From: Doryteuthis pealeii
Taxonomy: Eukaryota; Mollusca; Cephalopoda; Myopsida; Loliginidae
Assembly: GCA_023376005.1 (NCBI GenBank)
Contig: CM042157.1
Location: 54,613,581 to 54,677,580, forward strand
Direction: 5' to 3'
DNA: 64,000 bases
Positions 46,496-59,614 of this stretch are shown one piece after another. The first letter of the stretch is position 1; each line of letters begins with the position of its first letter. The notes beneath the pieces were generated by a model. That model did not search any database, was not told where the DNA came from, and worked only from the letters and a program-made list of their open reading frames with translations. Both the position numbers and the translations under genes were made by a program.

Positions 46496-47149
46496 ATGTG
46501 GCTAAGATGTGACATAAGGTCAGTTTAATGTGAGAGTGCACCACAGGAAGCAAACCTCCTGTGAAGTTGGTGTAAAAATTACTTGCTTCCATCTGCATTT
46601 TCATTATATTCAACATATATATATAGTATCTACAAAAAAAAATGGTATATAGATCAGAAATTCTAACTAGCATGAGAATATCTGTGGTCTGTTTATGATT
46701 AAAGTGTCACTATCTGGCACTGTACCTAACATCAGAGTGTAGTATCTGTGCACTCTACCTTTGATCAAAATATCAATTTTCAATCCTATCCTTAGGATAA
46801 AAGTGTAGTAACTCAGTGCTCTATTAAAAATGCTACACATGCACAATTATATATATATATATAAATCTTATATTAAATATTTCAACTGTTGGCTTAAAAG
46901 TATTTAATGCTCTTGTTTATACCAGTGCTAGAGTTTATTTGTAAATCTCTATCATTATACCACTGAACAAAGAGATGCTGAAAAGTTCTTGACTCAACCA
47001 ATAAGAGAATTAGATATACATGTTATTTTATATATTTATCCCACAGTTCAACATACCATTTCTGAAGATCCCTTAAGTTTTCTATTAAATTGTAAGAAGT
47101 AAAATAAAATAAAAATGGCTAGTCTTTTCTTGGTTCTGCTCTGTCAGCT

Positions 47150-47385
47150 GGGGCTGTAGAATTCACCAACTATACCTCTGCAGAGACCCCACTCCAATGG
47201 CTTTAGCCGTTGGGCTAGACAAGCATCAGAAACATCTGATCCAATCAATCAGCTGGTTATGTCAGGCCTTAGCACATATATGATTAAGTCCAAACCATAT
47301 TCTTCAGATCACTCTTATGGCAAACAAACATCCAACCCTTTTTATCTTATAGGTGCTAGAAGGTGGTGGCCAAGGGTTAACCACC
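47150..47385 (+). repeat. Interspersed repeat, related to 33950-34155
   Basis: 'atcaatcagctggttatgtc', 'cttagcacatatatgatta', 'caacccttttta', 'gctagaaggtggtggccaag' occur in the same order. This copy extends further 5'. The class is unknown. Confidence 0.6.
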
Positions 47386-50300
47386 TGTTATATTGATACA
47401 CATAAATTTATTTCTTCTAATTTATTGATACACATACAAATTATTTCTACCAGTTTATAAAACCAAACCAAATATATTTACCTACAAACTAATCACTTAC
47501 AAATTATATATACAAAAAAAAAAAACAAACCAAGATTTGGCATTGAATGACCCACATGGGTTGATATGACATTAAATAGAATAACCAACTTTTCATCACT
47601 CTTGCCTCATACAGATATTCTATTCTCTTTCAACTGCTGCAAATTGTGATTTTAAAATAAAGCAAAATTCTCTTTCTCTAACAATTAAATACCTTTTACA
47701 AACCATATAAAAAGGATATATACAAATTTGATACAATTCTTTTAAATAATAGATATAAATTTAATACATACTCCTATTTCCTCAAATTCATTTATAATTG
47801 ATAATAAATTAGTTTTCCCAAGTCTTCATAACCAGAAAGATTTGTGTTCATCTATGTAACCAAATATCCTATCTCTCTCTCTCTCCCGAGATAAAAGATT
47901 AAAATGCATTGTTATTATTTGATTATAACTCAATGTAGTCCTTTTCTTTCTTCTTTTTTTCTTTTTCTTTCTTTTGTATTTTCTCCAAATTTTAATTACT
48001 TAGTACTGATAAGAAGTAAAAGGTTCTAACATTATGTGACAAATCTGATCACACAAAAGAGAACATTTTGTGCACTTTAAAAATATATAAACAAATTATA
48101 TATCCATGAGATTTAGTTCAGGTTAAAAGTGCAATAAGAGTAACCTGAAACTAAACTTTCTTAGACTTTATTTTTCCAATTCAGGTATCATTAGGGATCA
48201 AGAAAAGATTTTCTCATTCCCTAATAAAGTCTTAAAAAGATTTGGCCTCAGGTTACCCTTACCACACTCTTAACCAGGATTATTTGTCTCTATTTTTCTA
48301 CAAGATTTTATCATTTCATTTTGTGTTAATAAATTCAGTATAGTTCAGATTGGAATCCAGCGGTCTGAAAAAAAACAAAAAAAAACATGTCAATTTGATT
48401 TTTGTTTTTCATCTCCTTGTGGACATTATGACCAAATTTCTTTGATTCTTTTAGCAAACAAACAAATTCCAAATTATTAACATTTTTTCCCATCTTTCTG
48501 GATGTCACCTTTTACAAGTGATGAACTTTGCAGATAAGCTTTTTGTTGTCTCCATGGCTTTCTTCTTTAAATAAAACCTGAAAAACAAAAAATGGCAGAG
48601 TATTTTTCTATTATGAATTGTAGCTTGACAATAAGCAATGGTAATTTGCTGACTATTCAAATGAAATATCTTCTCCCAAGGACTTGACTGGAATTGAAAT
48701 CAGAATGGGAGTGAGTTTAGAGGGGAGAAAAAAAAAGAATTCATTTAAATCCAGAATCAAGGCCAGATATTTAGGTGAAGTGTGTGATGAACATTCACTT
48801 TTTCTGTAGGATGGAAAGATGTTATATAGCACCCCTCCATGGCACTATTTTTTTTCTTGCAACATTTTTTTGTCTTATTTATTTATTGGTGGCATTTTTT
48901 TTTAGTTTCACCTACCCCAATTCATTTTTTTCCTTAACATTTTTGATTCATTGTGTTTTGTTTTTATTTTGTACCCTTTTTGTTCCTCTTTTTTTTTTCT
49001 TTTTTTTTGTCATGTATTATATTGCAAACATGCCTCATTTAAGATTTTTTGAAAGCAATTAATACTAAAAGATAATAATAGACAAATCTCACTTAAATTT
49101 TTATTTAAATAAAAATAGGATATATTTTCTTAACAATTATGACTTATTACAGTAATGCAGTTATGTGACCAAACCAAATTTTTAAAAAGACTATAACTAT
49201 AATATTATAAAGATTTCAGATATAAGGGGGTTGCTGAAAGATTCTTGGCCCAACCAAGAAGGGAATTAGTTTTTTTTGGATGTTAAAGAAATTGAGAAAT
49301 GATGTGCCAAGTGTGTTGAACTGTAGGATGGATATATGGAATAGCAAATGTTTGTGACTCTGGGTTGAGCAGGAATCTTATCAGCACCCCTCATATTTGG
49401 TTTTGGTACTTTCTGTAATTAGAAGTTTCAGTAATATCCACAGAATTATTCAGATAATTGAGCTCCTTATTGTTTTTATTGTTCAAAAAACATTTCAGTT
49501 GGTACATTCTCTGGCCTTTTTCAGTTGTAATATGCACCTCTGTTAAAAAACAAAAATTCTTTTTTGTGACTTTTTTTTTTTTTTTTACTGAGGCACAAGA
49601 TCAGAAATAGAACCTCTTTCTTTATAGATGTGCATATTGAGTGGATATATATATACTTACACGTTCTTATATCTCTGTGATTCATTGAGTAAAGTCATGT
49701 GACCAATCTCTGCCAATTGAATAAAGTCAGGTTACAAACACCCCTAAATATTTCGAGATTTTAAATGGCTGAAAACTGAATTGGAGTTGTGTGTAGCTTT
49801 TTTCTTGGTAATGCAACCTTTCTAGGTGAAGGAAAACTCTGAAATTAAACCAGGTTTACTCTGTTTTGATCATATCCTGCGAGGGTTTTAATAAATCCAT
49901 GCACATAAACAAATCCAGAGCTTGTACCTCCTGAAATGTTAGGGGTGAGTGGGGGTTAAACAAAAAAAAAAAAAGAGTTCAGTTGTCTTGAAAGATTTTA
50001 GGGAATTTTTTTTTTTTTTTTTTTTTTGCATTTGATAATTTTTAATTAAATGTTTAGTTTTTTTCTGTGTGTTTAAAATTTTCTGAGGATTTTTTCCCCT
50101 CAGACATTTTAAATAAGACATATTTGCAATAAAATACAGACTGAGAAACTTTCAAATTTCTTCATCTTAGTTTTATCAATTTGTTTACATTGTCTTCACA
50201 CTTTAAAATGAGTAGCAAAATTATTGTGTGCCACTTGTGAATCTGTAGCAAATCCATCGTCGTTGTAGTGCCGTCTTCATTCACTTGCTCTTTTATACAC

Positions 50301-50388
50301 ACACCATTTTGTATATGGAAAACCTTTCTTTTTTTTTTGCTCATGTTTAGTTTGGTCAGAATGTCTTAATATAGATTATATATAACAT

Positions 50389-50394
<6 letters not shown>

Positions 50395-50440
<46 letters not shown>
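50395..50440 (+). repeat. (TA)n microsatellite
   Basis: About 46 bases of TA. Confidence 0.95.
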
Positions 50441-50447
<7 letters not shown>

Positions 50448-50880
50448 CTTTTCTTTTTTTTTTAAAATTATTGTCATTGCATTTATATTTGTCAATGTTT
50501 TGCGTGTTTGTTTCCTTTTTCTACATATTTATTTTTACTTTTTTTTTGCTCGTTTGAAATTTAATTTAGAGATATCTAGTAATATCTATCTACACATAAT
50601 AAACGATGTGACTTTTCCTGTATTGTTCATCTGCCCCTAACTTCTGCTTGAATGAGAGTGTATCTGCGTACCATATGTAGGATCAAAGGATTACTCCTAG
50701 AATCTGGATATAACTCCCAAGCTCTCTGGGAGAAAAAAAAAAAAAAAGAAAAGAAAAACTAGGTGAGCTTGGTCCTGGGGATTCTGACCACAGGATAGCA
50801 TCCTCAGTACACGTTGGAGTATTCTGACATCTTCATGACACTGGTTTTGGGACTGGGTAATTTTTGTCCTTGCCAACAAG

Positions 50881-50947
50881 TATATATATATATATATAGA
50901 TAGATAGATATATGTATATATATAGATAGATAGATAGATAGATAGAT
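50881..50947 (+). repeat. (TA)n/(GATA)n microsatellite
   Basis: TA run followed by two blocks of GATA units. Confidence 0.95.
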
Positions 50948-53371
50948 TAGAAAGTAGTATCTGTGCATGGGAAAATTTGATTTTAAACATTGAAATAATA
51001 AAAGATTTTTCTTACTTGGTATTTAATTTTTGAGGAAGTATTAATTTTTAAACTCTTTAAAGTAATAACTGTTTTTTTTTATTTGTCTATTTTGTATCTT
51101 ATAATTTAAAAAAAAAATAGAAATGACATTTTTATGGGTGCAGATATTACTCTTATCCAAAGTGCAGGGGAGCAACACTTTTGATCCGAGTAGAAGTGCG
51201 GATCTATATGGAAATAATTTCATTATTTTTATAAGAATTATAAAAGTCCCTAGATATTTAAATGAATTAAAAACATCAAACAGTAACAACAACAAAAAAG
51301 ATGGGGAACAGTGTAATTTTTTAATTATGTAAATGAGATTGACTGTTTTCCAACAATTTTTAATTTCAGCATGGATTTAGACACTAGACCTTTGATAGTA
51401 AAATCATTTCAATGAAATAAAGAAAATGCAACTGCTACCTTTATTGCTTATAAAAATTCAGAATAATTTCTACAAATATTAAAATATCAATGACGGCTAT
51501 TATGACTAATTAAAATGTTTGAAACAAAATGACTACATGATGTAGAAAAAAGAGGATGCAGTAATGATGACACTGCATTGTAAGATACAAATGTTCTTGG
51601 CCATTTTGAATTTCAGTTGGGAAAGTAGAGTTTGTTGAGCAAATCCTCCATTCATATGATTTAAAATGGATATATCCAAATGACTTTTGGGTCCCACTGT
51701 ATAATAGAGAAAAAAAATTGAAACAAAAATGATGATTTGCCTCCCTTTTTGATTGACAATTTGAAATTTTAATTTGCTACATAAATAGACCATCATTAAT
51801 TTTAACACGGAAACATAATCAACGTTATTTTTTTTAAAAAGATTCCTTTGATAAAAATGAAAAAAAAAAATGAACAAATTACAATTCTATATATTTTTTA
51901 TTTATGTAAATCAAGCAAAAATGACAGACATTATTGAATCTATAAACATTCTTTTAAGTTCAATAAAAAAAACAACTGATTTAAATGAAGTAGTACAGGA
52001 AAATTGTATAAAATTTATTATTTGAATATGTTTTAATAATCATATTTATAGAAATCTATTAGAAAAATATCTTTATTTACAATAAATTGGAATAAAAGCT
52101 GCGAGGACTCTCTTTTTTAAATTATGCAAAAATTTCCCATAAACATTTCTAAAAACAATTTTAAGGACCAAATATTGAGGTCTAAGTTTGCTACAGTCAA
52201 CAATTCATAAGAGCGATTAATTTGTTGATGCTATCAATAGAAAATGACATTACAAAAACCATTGTCTTTGAAATAGAAATAGGTAGAAGGCCCCCAACAA
52301 TTGTCTAATTGGACCCTTCACTTCCTAACACCAACCCTGTTGACAGCATCTCATAAACCAACATAAGATGTGTAATTCTGTGCTGCAACCAGAAATGAGG
52401 ATATTCTTCTTAAATTCGCTCTTTAACTCTTTATTGGTTTATAATCAACCAATTCTTTCTGTCATATTCTATTCCTTCAGTAATTAGAAATGTGTATAAA
52501 GCTAAATCTGGAATATTCTCAAGGCCCTGTGAATTATGAGTCCCTAAGTCGTGGCTATTGAGGTCAGTTAGTCTATTGTTGGTTTGAATAACAGCAACTA
52601 GCTAAGCACAACTGAAGTTGGTATTTATAGAAATCAAGAATGATCCATTCATGCATTTGGGTGATTCCATTCCTTGAGTTCTGATTGGCTGCTTGGTTTC
52701 AATGATATTGTGGAGTTTTATAAATACCTGTCATTCTGCAGTAGAATTGCAACAAGTCAGTATTGTATTGAGTTACAACCACTTGTTGGTGTGTCTTACC
52801 AATTCGACGGTAATTGGAACTTAGTTTGATTATTCTTCAGTGGCCTGTTTAGCTTGTTCCTAAATCTAGAACTGAAAACTCTTTCGGTATCAAAGTTTCA
52901 TTTTGTTGTATTTTTATTTTTCTTAAGATATTATTTTGATTTTTCAGTTTTCACAATTGTCAATAACAACAGATATAGGGAATTTCTTAGCTTTTAGTTT
53001 TTTTTTATAACTATTTTTTTTACAGATATCAATGAAGTACAGATTTTAGATTGTAAATTGTTCTAAATAACATTCATTTTTAACTTATTTTATCTGGTGT
53101 GATAAATAAGTTTATAATAGTTTATGAGCTAGACAATAGTATCTCAGGAAAATTTGATAAATCTATAAAACGGCACAGTGTAGTACAAATTTATGATAGT
53201 GCAATACTTGTAGAGATATACTAACTAGGACAATAAGTAATTTTTATCAAAATAAAACCGTATCAACGATTTTTTTCTAGGATTTTTTCACAGGAAACTC
53301 TTGTGAATTCTTTGTTTTTGTTTAGTATCAGAAAGTCATAATTTGTTAAACTTTATTCTCATCTGACTTAT

Positions 53372-53608
53372 CAGGGTGTTTCAAAAAATTTTTTTATCAT
53401 TTTGGAATGTAAGAATTTGACCATTCTCATTCAAATAATCTCAAATTTTACAATGTGTAGAAACAACTAAAAATTCTAAGTTTAATTTTTAAATGTCTTT
53501 GTTTTCTCCCAATGAATTGCATTTCTATAATTAAATCTGAATTGATTGAATAAAAATTGGTCAAGTTATTAGATTATGAATGATATAAGTTTTTTCTGAA
53601 CACCCTTT
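53372..53608. mobile_element. Mariner-like MITE in the left arm
   Basis: It starts 'cagggtgtttcaaaaaattt' and ends 'ttttctgaacaccctt', with subterminal inverted words ('ctcattcaaataatctcaaa'). The family relative is at 19800-20077 and the mirrored copy at about 61661-61878. Confidence 0.8.
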
Positions 53609-54366
53609 ATCTCTCAAATGTTATTGTTTCACTATTAAGGATTTTTATCTGTCGTATTGTTTTTATTTTTGCAGTATTGTTAGGAATGGCTGCTTGTGTG
53701 GTGTTATTTTGCAAAAGTTTGATTTTTAATTCAGTAGACTCCTGTATTTACGGCATCCATTGTCAATGTTTAAGAATGTTGTTAAAATGAATTTACTTTT
53801 ATAAGTTCAGACAAAAATGACTTTTACTCCCTCTTTTACAGTCTATTGCCCAATATACAAAATTATATATCATTTAACATAATATTCAAATTAATGCTTT
53901 TCTGCTAATATATCTCATCCCATCTTATAAGATGCATTTTTTTTTTTTCGAAAAATGTCCCAGAAAATGACTCTTATAAATTCAAGGGTCAGTTTTGGAT
54001 TACTAATAGTGGAGGTCAGTGCTGCAGTGACCCTTAAACCACAACATCTCTGCATGTAAACAAGGTCTGAATACTTATGAAACTTATAAAAATCCCCTGA
54101 TAGTGGGGGTAGGGCTACAAATATCAGCCAAAAACCCTTCACCTCACATTCATAGTTTAAAACACATTATTAAATTTTTTTAAATTTCTTTAAATGTCTG
54201 CATCTTATAAGTTGTTAAGGATTTCAAACTTTTATTGATAAAAATTTTTGTTTTTAAAATTTCTTTCAGATTTTCTGTTAGGTGATATTATTCTAAAAGT
54301 ATTATTTGTCTGAATTTTGGAAGATGAGGCAATTTGATAAATTTGTATCATTTAAATTTTTCAGAC

Positions 54367-54585
54367 TGTTATCTTCATCTTTATTGTTATATACACAATG
54401 TTTCGGCTGATGTGCCATAGGCCTTCTTCAGGTGATACTTGAAGAACTCTGGAGCTTCATCCAGAATCAGTAGTTTCAACAAGAAAGTTCCGCAAGTTGG
54501 CAAGAAATACCTGAAGAAATCTGGGGGGCATATTGGCCAAAACATTGTGTATATACAATAAGAATGAGGCAGCAGAAAAAAACAA
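54367..54585. mobile_element. Foldback element in the left arm, relative of 6589-6819
   Basis: 'caatgtttcggctgatgtgc' and 'aggccttcttcaggtgatac' on one side; 'gaagaaatctggggggcata' and 'ttggccaaaacattgtg' on the other. It is more diverged than the 6589 element. The mirrored copy is at about 60714-60930. Confidence 0.7.
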
Positions 54586-55034
54586 ACAAAAACTCAATAA
54601 TACAAATTATTTTTAGGGTTTACTAGTTAGTTTTAAAGTATATACAAAATCTCCAACATTAGTCATGCAAGATTATAAAAACAAATGTTATTGAATATTA
54701 GAATCAATGCCATTACAACAGGAGTTACATTATTTTGCTAAGCGTTGCAATGATGTTGTGGCTTTTATAATTGCACTGCATTTTTAGTTAAGATTGAAAG
54801 AGTTCTTTTTTTTCTTTTCTTTTTTTTGTTCAATTTTAAAATAGCAAATTGAATCTTAAAAGCAGACCTATTGAATACCTGACATGTGTCAGTTACATAA
54901 AACAAGTGTTTATTGACTGGGAGTTATGGGCATCCACTGGGTGAGGCAGTCAGGTCATTTATTCCAGGGGTGGGGGTGACAATCATTGTGGGGTAATACT
55001 TATTTACATATAAAAGCACACTTGGTAAACAGTT

Positions 55035-55535
55035 GTAAGAAATGAAACTCTGTAACGTTGAGTTCAAAATCTAGATGGGGTTGTTTGTATTTCACTTCAT
55101 GCTAAGTCCTTACCAAAGGCTGAATCCAACTTTTTTTCTCTTCACCAATTATGGATAAATAGTAGCATTGGTATTGCATTTGATCTAGGTGAACAAATTC
55201 CAAATTATATATTCACCCAACCCCTCCATCATGGGTAGGATGTGACAAAGGGTCAATTTTTGAATAGATAATAGTGATTTGAATTAAGTTTACTTCTGAC
55301 TTGTTACCTTACCAAACTAAAGAACCAATCTGCCCTACTGATTTCATTTCCTACAATGGTGATTGTTACACCAAGCACACCTCTATGGGCAAATTTACGA
55401 CAGACTGGGTTCTTTATCTTTGGTATTGTAACTTATCTAGGAGAATGAAAATTTTGAATTCAAAGCCTGCTGTACTCTGATTAAATAATTGATCTTGCGT
55501 TACATTTTACCCATGGTGGAGTGGTTGAGTAAATG
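55035..55535. mobile_element. Nested SINE family A copies
   Basis: A forward copy (55035-55170: 'gttgagttcaaaatctagat', 'ggataaatagtagc') resumes at about 55385 ('gacagactgggttctttatc', 'ggtggagtggttgagtaaat'). Between them lies a reverse copy at about 55195-55380 ('cacccaacccctccatcatg', 'tgattgttacaccaagcaca'). The simplest reading is a SINE inserted within a SINE. Confidence 0.65.
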
Positions 55536-56195
55536 TTTACTTTCTTCTATAGAACAGCAGGTGTTTCTACCTTCTTTATGGTCGCAAAATTATCATATGA
55601 CAGGGTTGATAGTAGATATATTCTGATATATGTTCTTAATGACCCCCCCCCCCCAGGGGGGTGCAGTGTTTACCATGCTGGTAATTTAGAATTATCATCT
55701 TTTATACATTACTGATTAAGACATGGGCTGAATGTATATTTATTTTGTTTGGTAATATACCTATGTAATATGTATATATGTTAATTCATTTTTTTTCAAT
55801 CGAAATTCTTTCTAATGACAAATGTTTTATATATCATTCTATAATACTGTTTCATTGGAATCCCTCTCTCAGGGTTTCCCTTATGTCATCGCTTTTCTCC
55901 ATTTCATTAGTGATTCATCTACAAATAACCAGGCAGATCATAAAAGATAAATAAAAAAATTGAAAATAAAAGGCAAAAGCCAATAATTATTTCTCTTTCA
56001 ATTGAATATCATTAAAGGTCCTTTGAATATTTGGATGAACTATGGCAAATAGTAAAATTTGTTTCTGTTGATGATAGAGTATCAGTTGAAATTTTGAAAT
56101 CCTCCTATTTTAAAGATATAAAGAAAAACTGCAGTCTTATGTTGTCTTTGTTCGTAAGAAGACTAGTGATTCAAACTACACAGCCCAATTATATA

Positions 56196-56445
56196 TATTA
56201 TAATATATATAATATATATATATGAATTGAGTACTCTTTATATATATATATATAATATATATATATATATAAATATATTAAAGAGTAACTCAATATAGGG
56301 ATAAAGCAATGTATATTTAAGATAAAGATAGCATAGGCATGGAGTCAATAATTGATAACTGTCAGTTTTCTTGTCTATGCAAACATTGGACGCAATGATT
56401 GCATAAGCAAAACTGACAGTTATCAAGTCTATTGATTGCTATGCT
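56196..56445. repeat. TA arrays and a 45-bp-arm hairpin
   Basis: TA-rich stretches from 56196 to 56280, then a hairpin at about 56335-56445: 'gataactgtcagttttcttg' against 'aagcaaaactgacagttatc', loop near 'acattggacgcaatg'. Confidence 0.75.
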
Positions 56446-57660
56446 ACTTTTACTAATATATATATAATATTTATTATATTATATATATATAATAAGCCAG
56501 CAGATATTTTCTGTGTAATAAATAATAGAATAATTCAAATGTTTATTTTTAAAAGTGTTTGGGAGTATAAATACACTCTGGAATAATTTGTGTTGTTTTG
56601 TTTGTAATGATTAAATTGGAACTCGAAAATATTAATTAATTATCTAAAATTTTAAAATATCATATTTTTTAAAATGTTTCAATAAATCTATAATAATTAT
56701 GTTACAGTTTGATGTATATGTGTCATTGTGTGTTTGTGGATTATTTGAACAACATAAATCCAAGCACTTTTTTCTATTTGTTTTTCATTATTTTTTAAAT
56801 CATTTTTTGCATGTATTAATGTTATACTTGAAATATGTTTTTTTTTCTTTAATATCCTGATTGGTTTCAAATGTACAATTGTAGTTTGTTAAAATGGCTT
56901 TGCAGAGATGTTTAATCATATGTAAATGTATACATGTAAACACAAGTGAAATATATGATTTGGTTCATTTTTAATGTAAATAATTTTAATTTTTGATAGA
57001 TTTCTCTTTGAGTTAATTTTCATTTTATTTATATAAGGATGAATCAACATATTATTCACTTTAAACAAAATTGGCTTTATGTAAAATTCATCTAGCATGT
57101 TGCATTTTTTAACAGAAAAATTATCTTAATAAAGGAGGCCCTGTTCCATTTCCAAAATCATTAAGCAAAACAACATCTAATTATAAATATCAGTTCTCCC
57201 GGAAAATAATGGTTGTTTTAAATGTGTCATAAATCAACCATTAATTACAACTTTATTCATCAGACATTTCGGAAAGGAAGTCAAAAGTTGTAGATAAGAT
57301 TTTATTCAAGTAATATAACGTAGATTTGTAGAATGATAGATTTTGGTTCACTAAAAATGTTTTTTCTATTATTTTCTGAACTGCAAATAGAATAGTTTTT
57401 TTTTTGTTTTTTCCACTTATATTTACATATTGTTTTTGTTATTTCTGGCCTAGAACCCCAATGCGATATCTAGTAGGTTGTTTAACCTGCACCTGTGTAA
57501 ACAATTGGATATGTGTATAACATTTTTCTTTGTGCCATAGATCATTTTATCTCTTTTTTTATCTACTTATGTATATATTCCATAATATCCAAATAAGAAT
57601 TTATTTAATATCAAATAAATAATTGTCATATCCGAGCCATAACTAGAACATGTTTTTTTG

Positions 57661-57760
57661 NNNNNNNNNNNNNNNNNNNNNNNNNNNNNNNNNNNNNNNN
57701 NNNNNNNNNNNNNNNNNNNNNNNNNNNNNNNNNNNNNNNNNNNNNNNNNNNNNNNNNNNN
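57661..57760. other. Assembly gap, 100 N
   Basis: Exactly 100 unresolved bases, the usual placeholder for a gap of unknown size between contigs. Confidence 0.99.
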
Positions 57761-59614
57761 AAAGAGAGAGATTAAAAGGGAGAATAGGATAATTAAAGGC
57801 TGGAGCAACAAAAAGGGGAAAAAAAGAATTTCCTTCACGTCACCCCAACTTCAAGCACAACATCCCAGTTCAAATACGTTGTCTACACAAGGTCGGCATA
57901 GAGTAATTATATACACAACACACCACACATACACACACACACAGCACACATATATATATAAATATAATATATATATATTATATTATTTATATACTGTTGA
58001 TTCTATAAGGTTTTAGCCACTCTAGATACGCAAATTTGGTGTCTCTCTTTTGTTCCAGACATTACCGATGTTAGCTTGGAATAAAAGAATTTACAAGACA
58101 TAAACAAAGGGTGCAGACTTTTGGTTTGTCTGCACAATTTTACAATTGTCTACTTAAGCTGAAATCCGAAGTAGGGTTAGTTATTCGAAGTCCCTTAGCT
58201 AGGCCATACTGATGTTAATGGATATATAACTTCCATTTTGACACTGGCTGTTGAGGGCTGAATCCAGAAAAGAGGGGGGAAATAATTGCCTCTTTGGCTT
58301 TGCCGCCAAAGATCTGGCTGCGTGATTATTGTTCGATAGAGAGGCTCGTAGACAGGAACGATAACCATAACTCAGATTTTAATAAATGAGTGGGAAACGC
58401 TGTCTGGTTTTGGAGGAAATCTGAGCTGAATTCTGTTGAGTGCGGTTGAATGGTGCCAAAAAACTACTGTCAAAATATTAAAAAAGGGAACAATGTTTAC
58501 TGTTTGAAAACCAATCAGATTGACAAAATGTCTACCTTTTCAAGAGATGGGAGCGCCAGTCATACGAAGCAAAGACCTGGAAGCAAATCCCGCAAGGAAT
58601 CAAAGTCACTACCATGGGCAGACCAAATCTAACAGAATCCAACAGAGCTTGGACCAAAAAAGCGAGAGCGTGCGATCAAAATCACGTCAGTGGCAACCCT
58701 AAATAACACAACCTTAAGACACCTTGACCAAAAAGCGAGAGCTGCCGATCAAATCACGTCAGTGGCAACCCTTAAATAACACAAACTTAAGAACACCTTG
58801 ACCAAAAGCGAGAGCGTGCGATCAAAATCACGTCAGTGGCAACCCTTAAATAACACAACTTAAGAACACTTGACCAAAGCGAGAGCGTGCGATCAAAATC
58901 AGCGTCAGTGCAACACTTAAATAACACAAACTTAAGAAACTTGACCAAAGCGAGAGCGTGCGATCAAAAATCACGTCAGTGGCAACCTTAAATAACACAA
59001 ACTTAAGAACACCTGACAAAAAGCCGAGAGCGTGCGATCAAAATCCGTCCAGTGGCAACCCTTATAACACAAACTTCCCAAAAATATTCCTAACCAAAAT
59101 AATGCGTTTATAAATGTAATGCCCATTTCGAGAATGCTTTCGAGAACAAATTAAGAAATTATACCACATTACCTTACGTATTAAAATCCTTCAGGCATAG
59201 TGCTGTAAAAACAACATCTTATTACAAAATATAACAATAACATGACAACTCACAATTCCTCACTCATGCTGAAAGATTCTCACTGACAACTCTAAAGTTT
59301 CCCGGGATTTGGCATGAAAAATACAGCGAGTGAATTTAAACACACATCTTTATTGCACGAGGAACTAGCATGGAAGGGAGGAGGCTTAGTGTTTACAACT
59401 ATGGAGTTAATGCTCCTTACTCGGGAGTTTCTCTCAAGGGAGATACTTGGTAATATTTTATTTTACAGTCAACGACGAAAATTATTCATACACACCATCA
59501 AATTTGAATATTCTACACTTCTCAGAATCTAATGCCCATATGATGCAGCCTTTTTTAATAAGCACCAAAAAAAGGAATAATAATACTCAAATTTTCAGAC
59601 AATTGGTTAAATAC
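57761..59614. other. Sequence between gap and right inverted arm; no gene seen
   Basis: It is not matched by the left side of the gap. GC content is higher than in the introns over 58000-58650, with no ORF over about 60 codons and no recognised protein. It contains the 73-bp tandem array. An unclassified transposon or low-quality contig end are both possible. Confidence 0.5.
58652..59082 (+). repeat. 73-bp tandem repeat, six copies
   Basis: Six units start at about 58652, 58727, 58800, 58872, 58942 and 59015, each beginning 'gaccaaa' and holding 'gagagcgtgcgatcaaaatc', 'cgtcagtggcaaccc' and 'ataacacaaacttaagaaca'. Units differ mainly by single-base insertions and deletions. Confidence 0.93.

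Larger units (their letters stand above)
51139..55682 (+). repeat. Left arm of a large inverted duplication
   Basis: 51139 onward ('tgcagatattactcttatcc') is the reverse complement of the last bases of the window, and homology can be followed in parallel to 'ccatgctggt' at 55673-55682. The copy is colinear throughout and about 160 bp longer than the right arm. It contains a mariner-like MITE, a foldback element and nested SINEs that all reappear inverted. Confidence 0.93.
44847..57660 (+). other. MYT1: Intron sequence after the last visible exon
   Basis: Non-coding as far as I can tell, up to the assembly gap. It contains a small palindrome, a LINE relic, a GC-richer insertion with target-site duplication and the left arm of the large inverted duplication. 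Nothing recognisable in 47400-50390 apart from T-runs and a SINE A 3' fragment near 49790-49890. Confidence 0.7.

Noticed and set aside
46320..46673. 117-codon minus-strand open frame
   Set aside because: It runs across the GC-rich insertion and its flank, so it is a chance frame across a junction.
48775..49062. 95-codon open frame on +
   Set aside because: Phe/Leu-rich translation of T-runs with no domain or splice context.
58652..59082. Regular direct repeats resembling a CRISPR array
   Set aside because: Units are contiguous with no unique spacers and the genome is eukaryotic.
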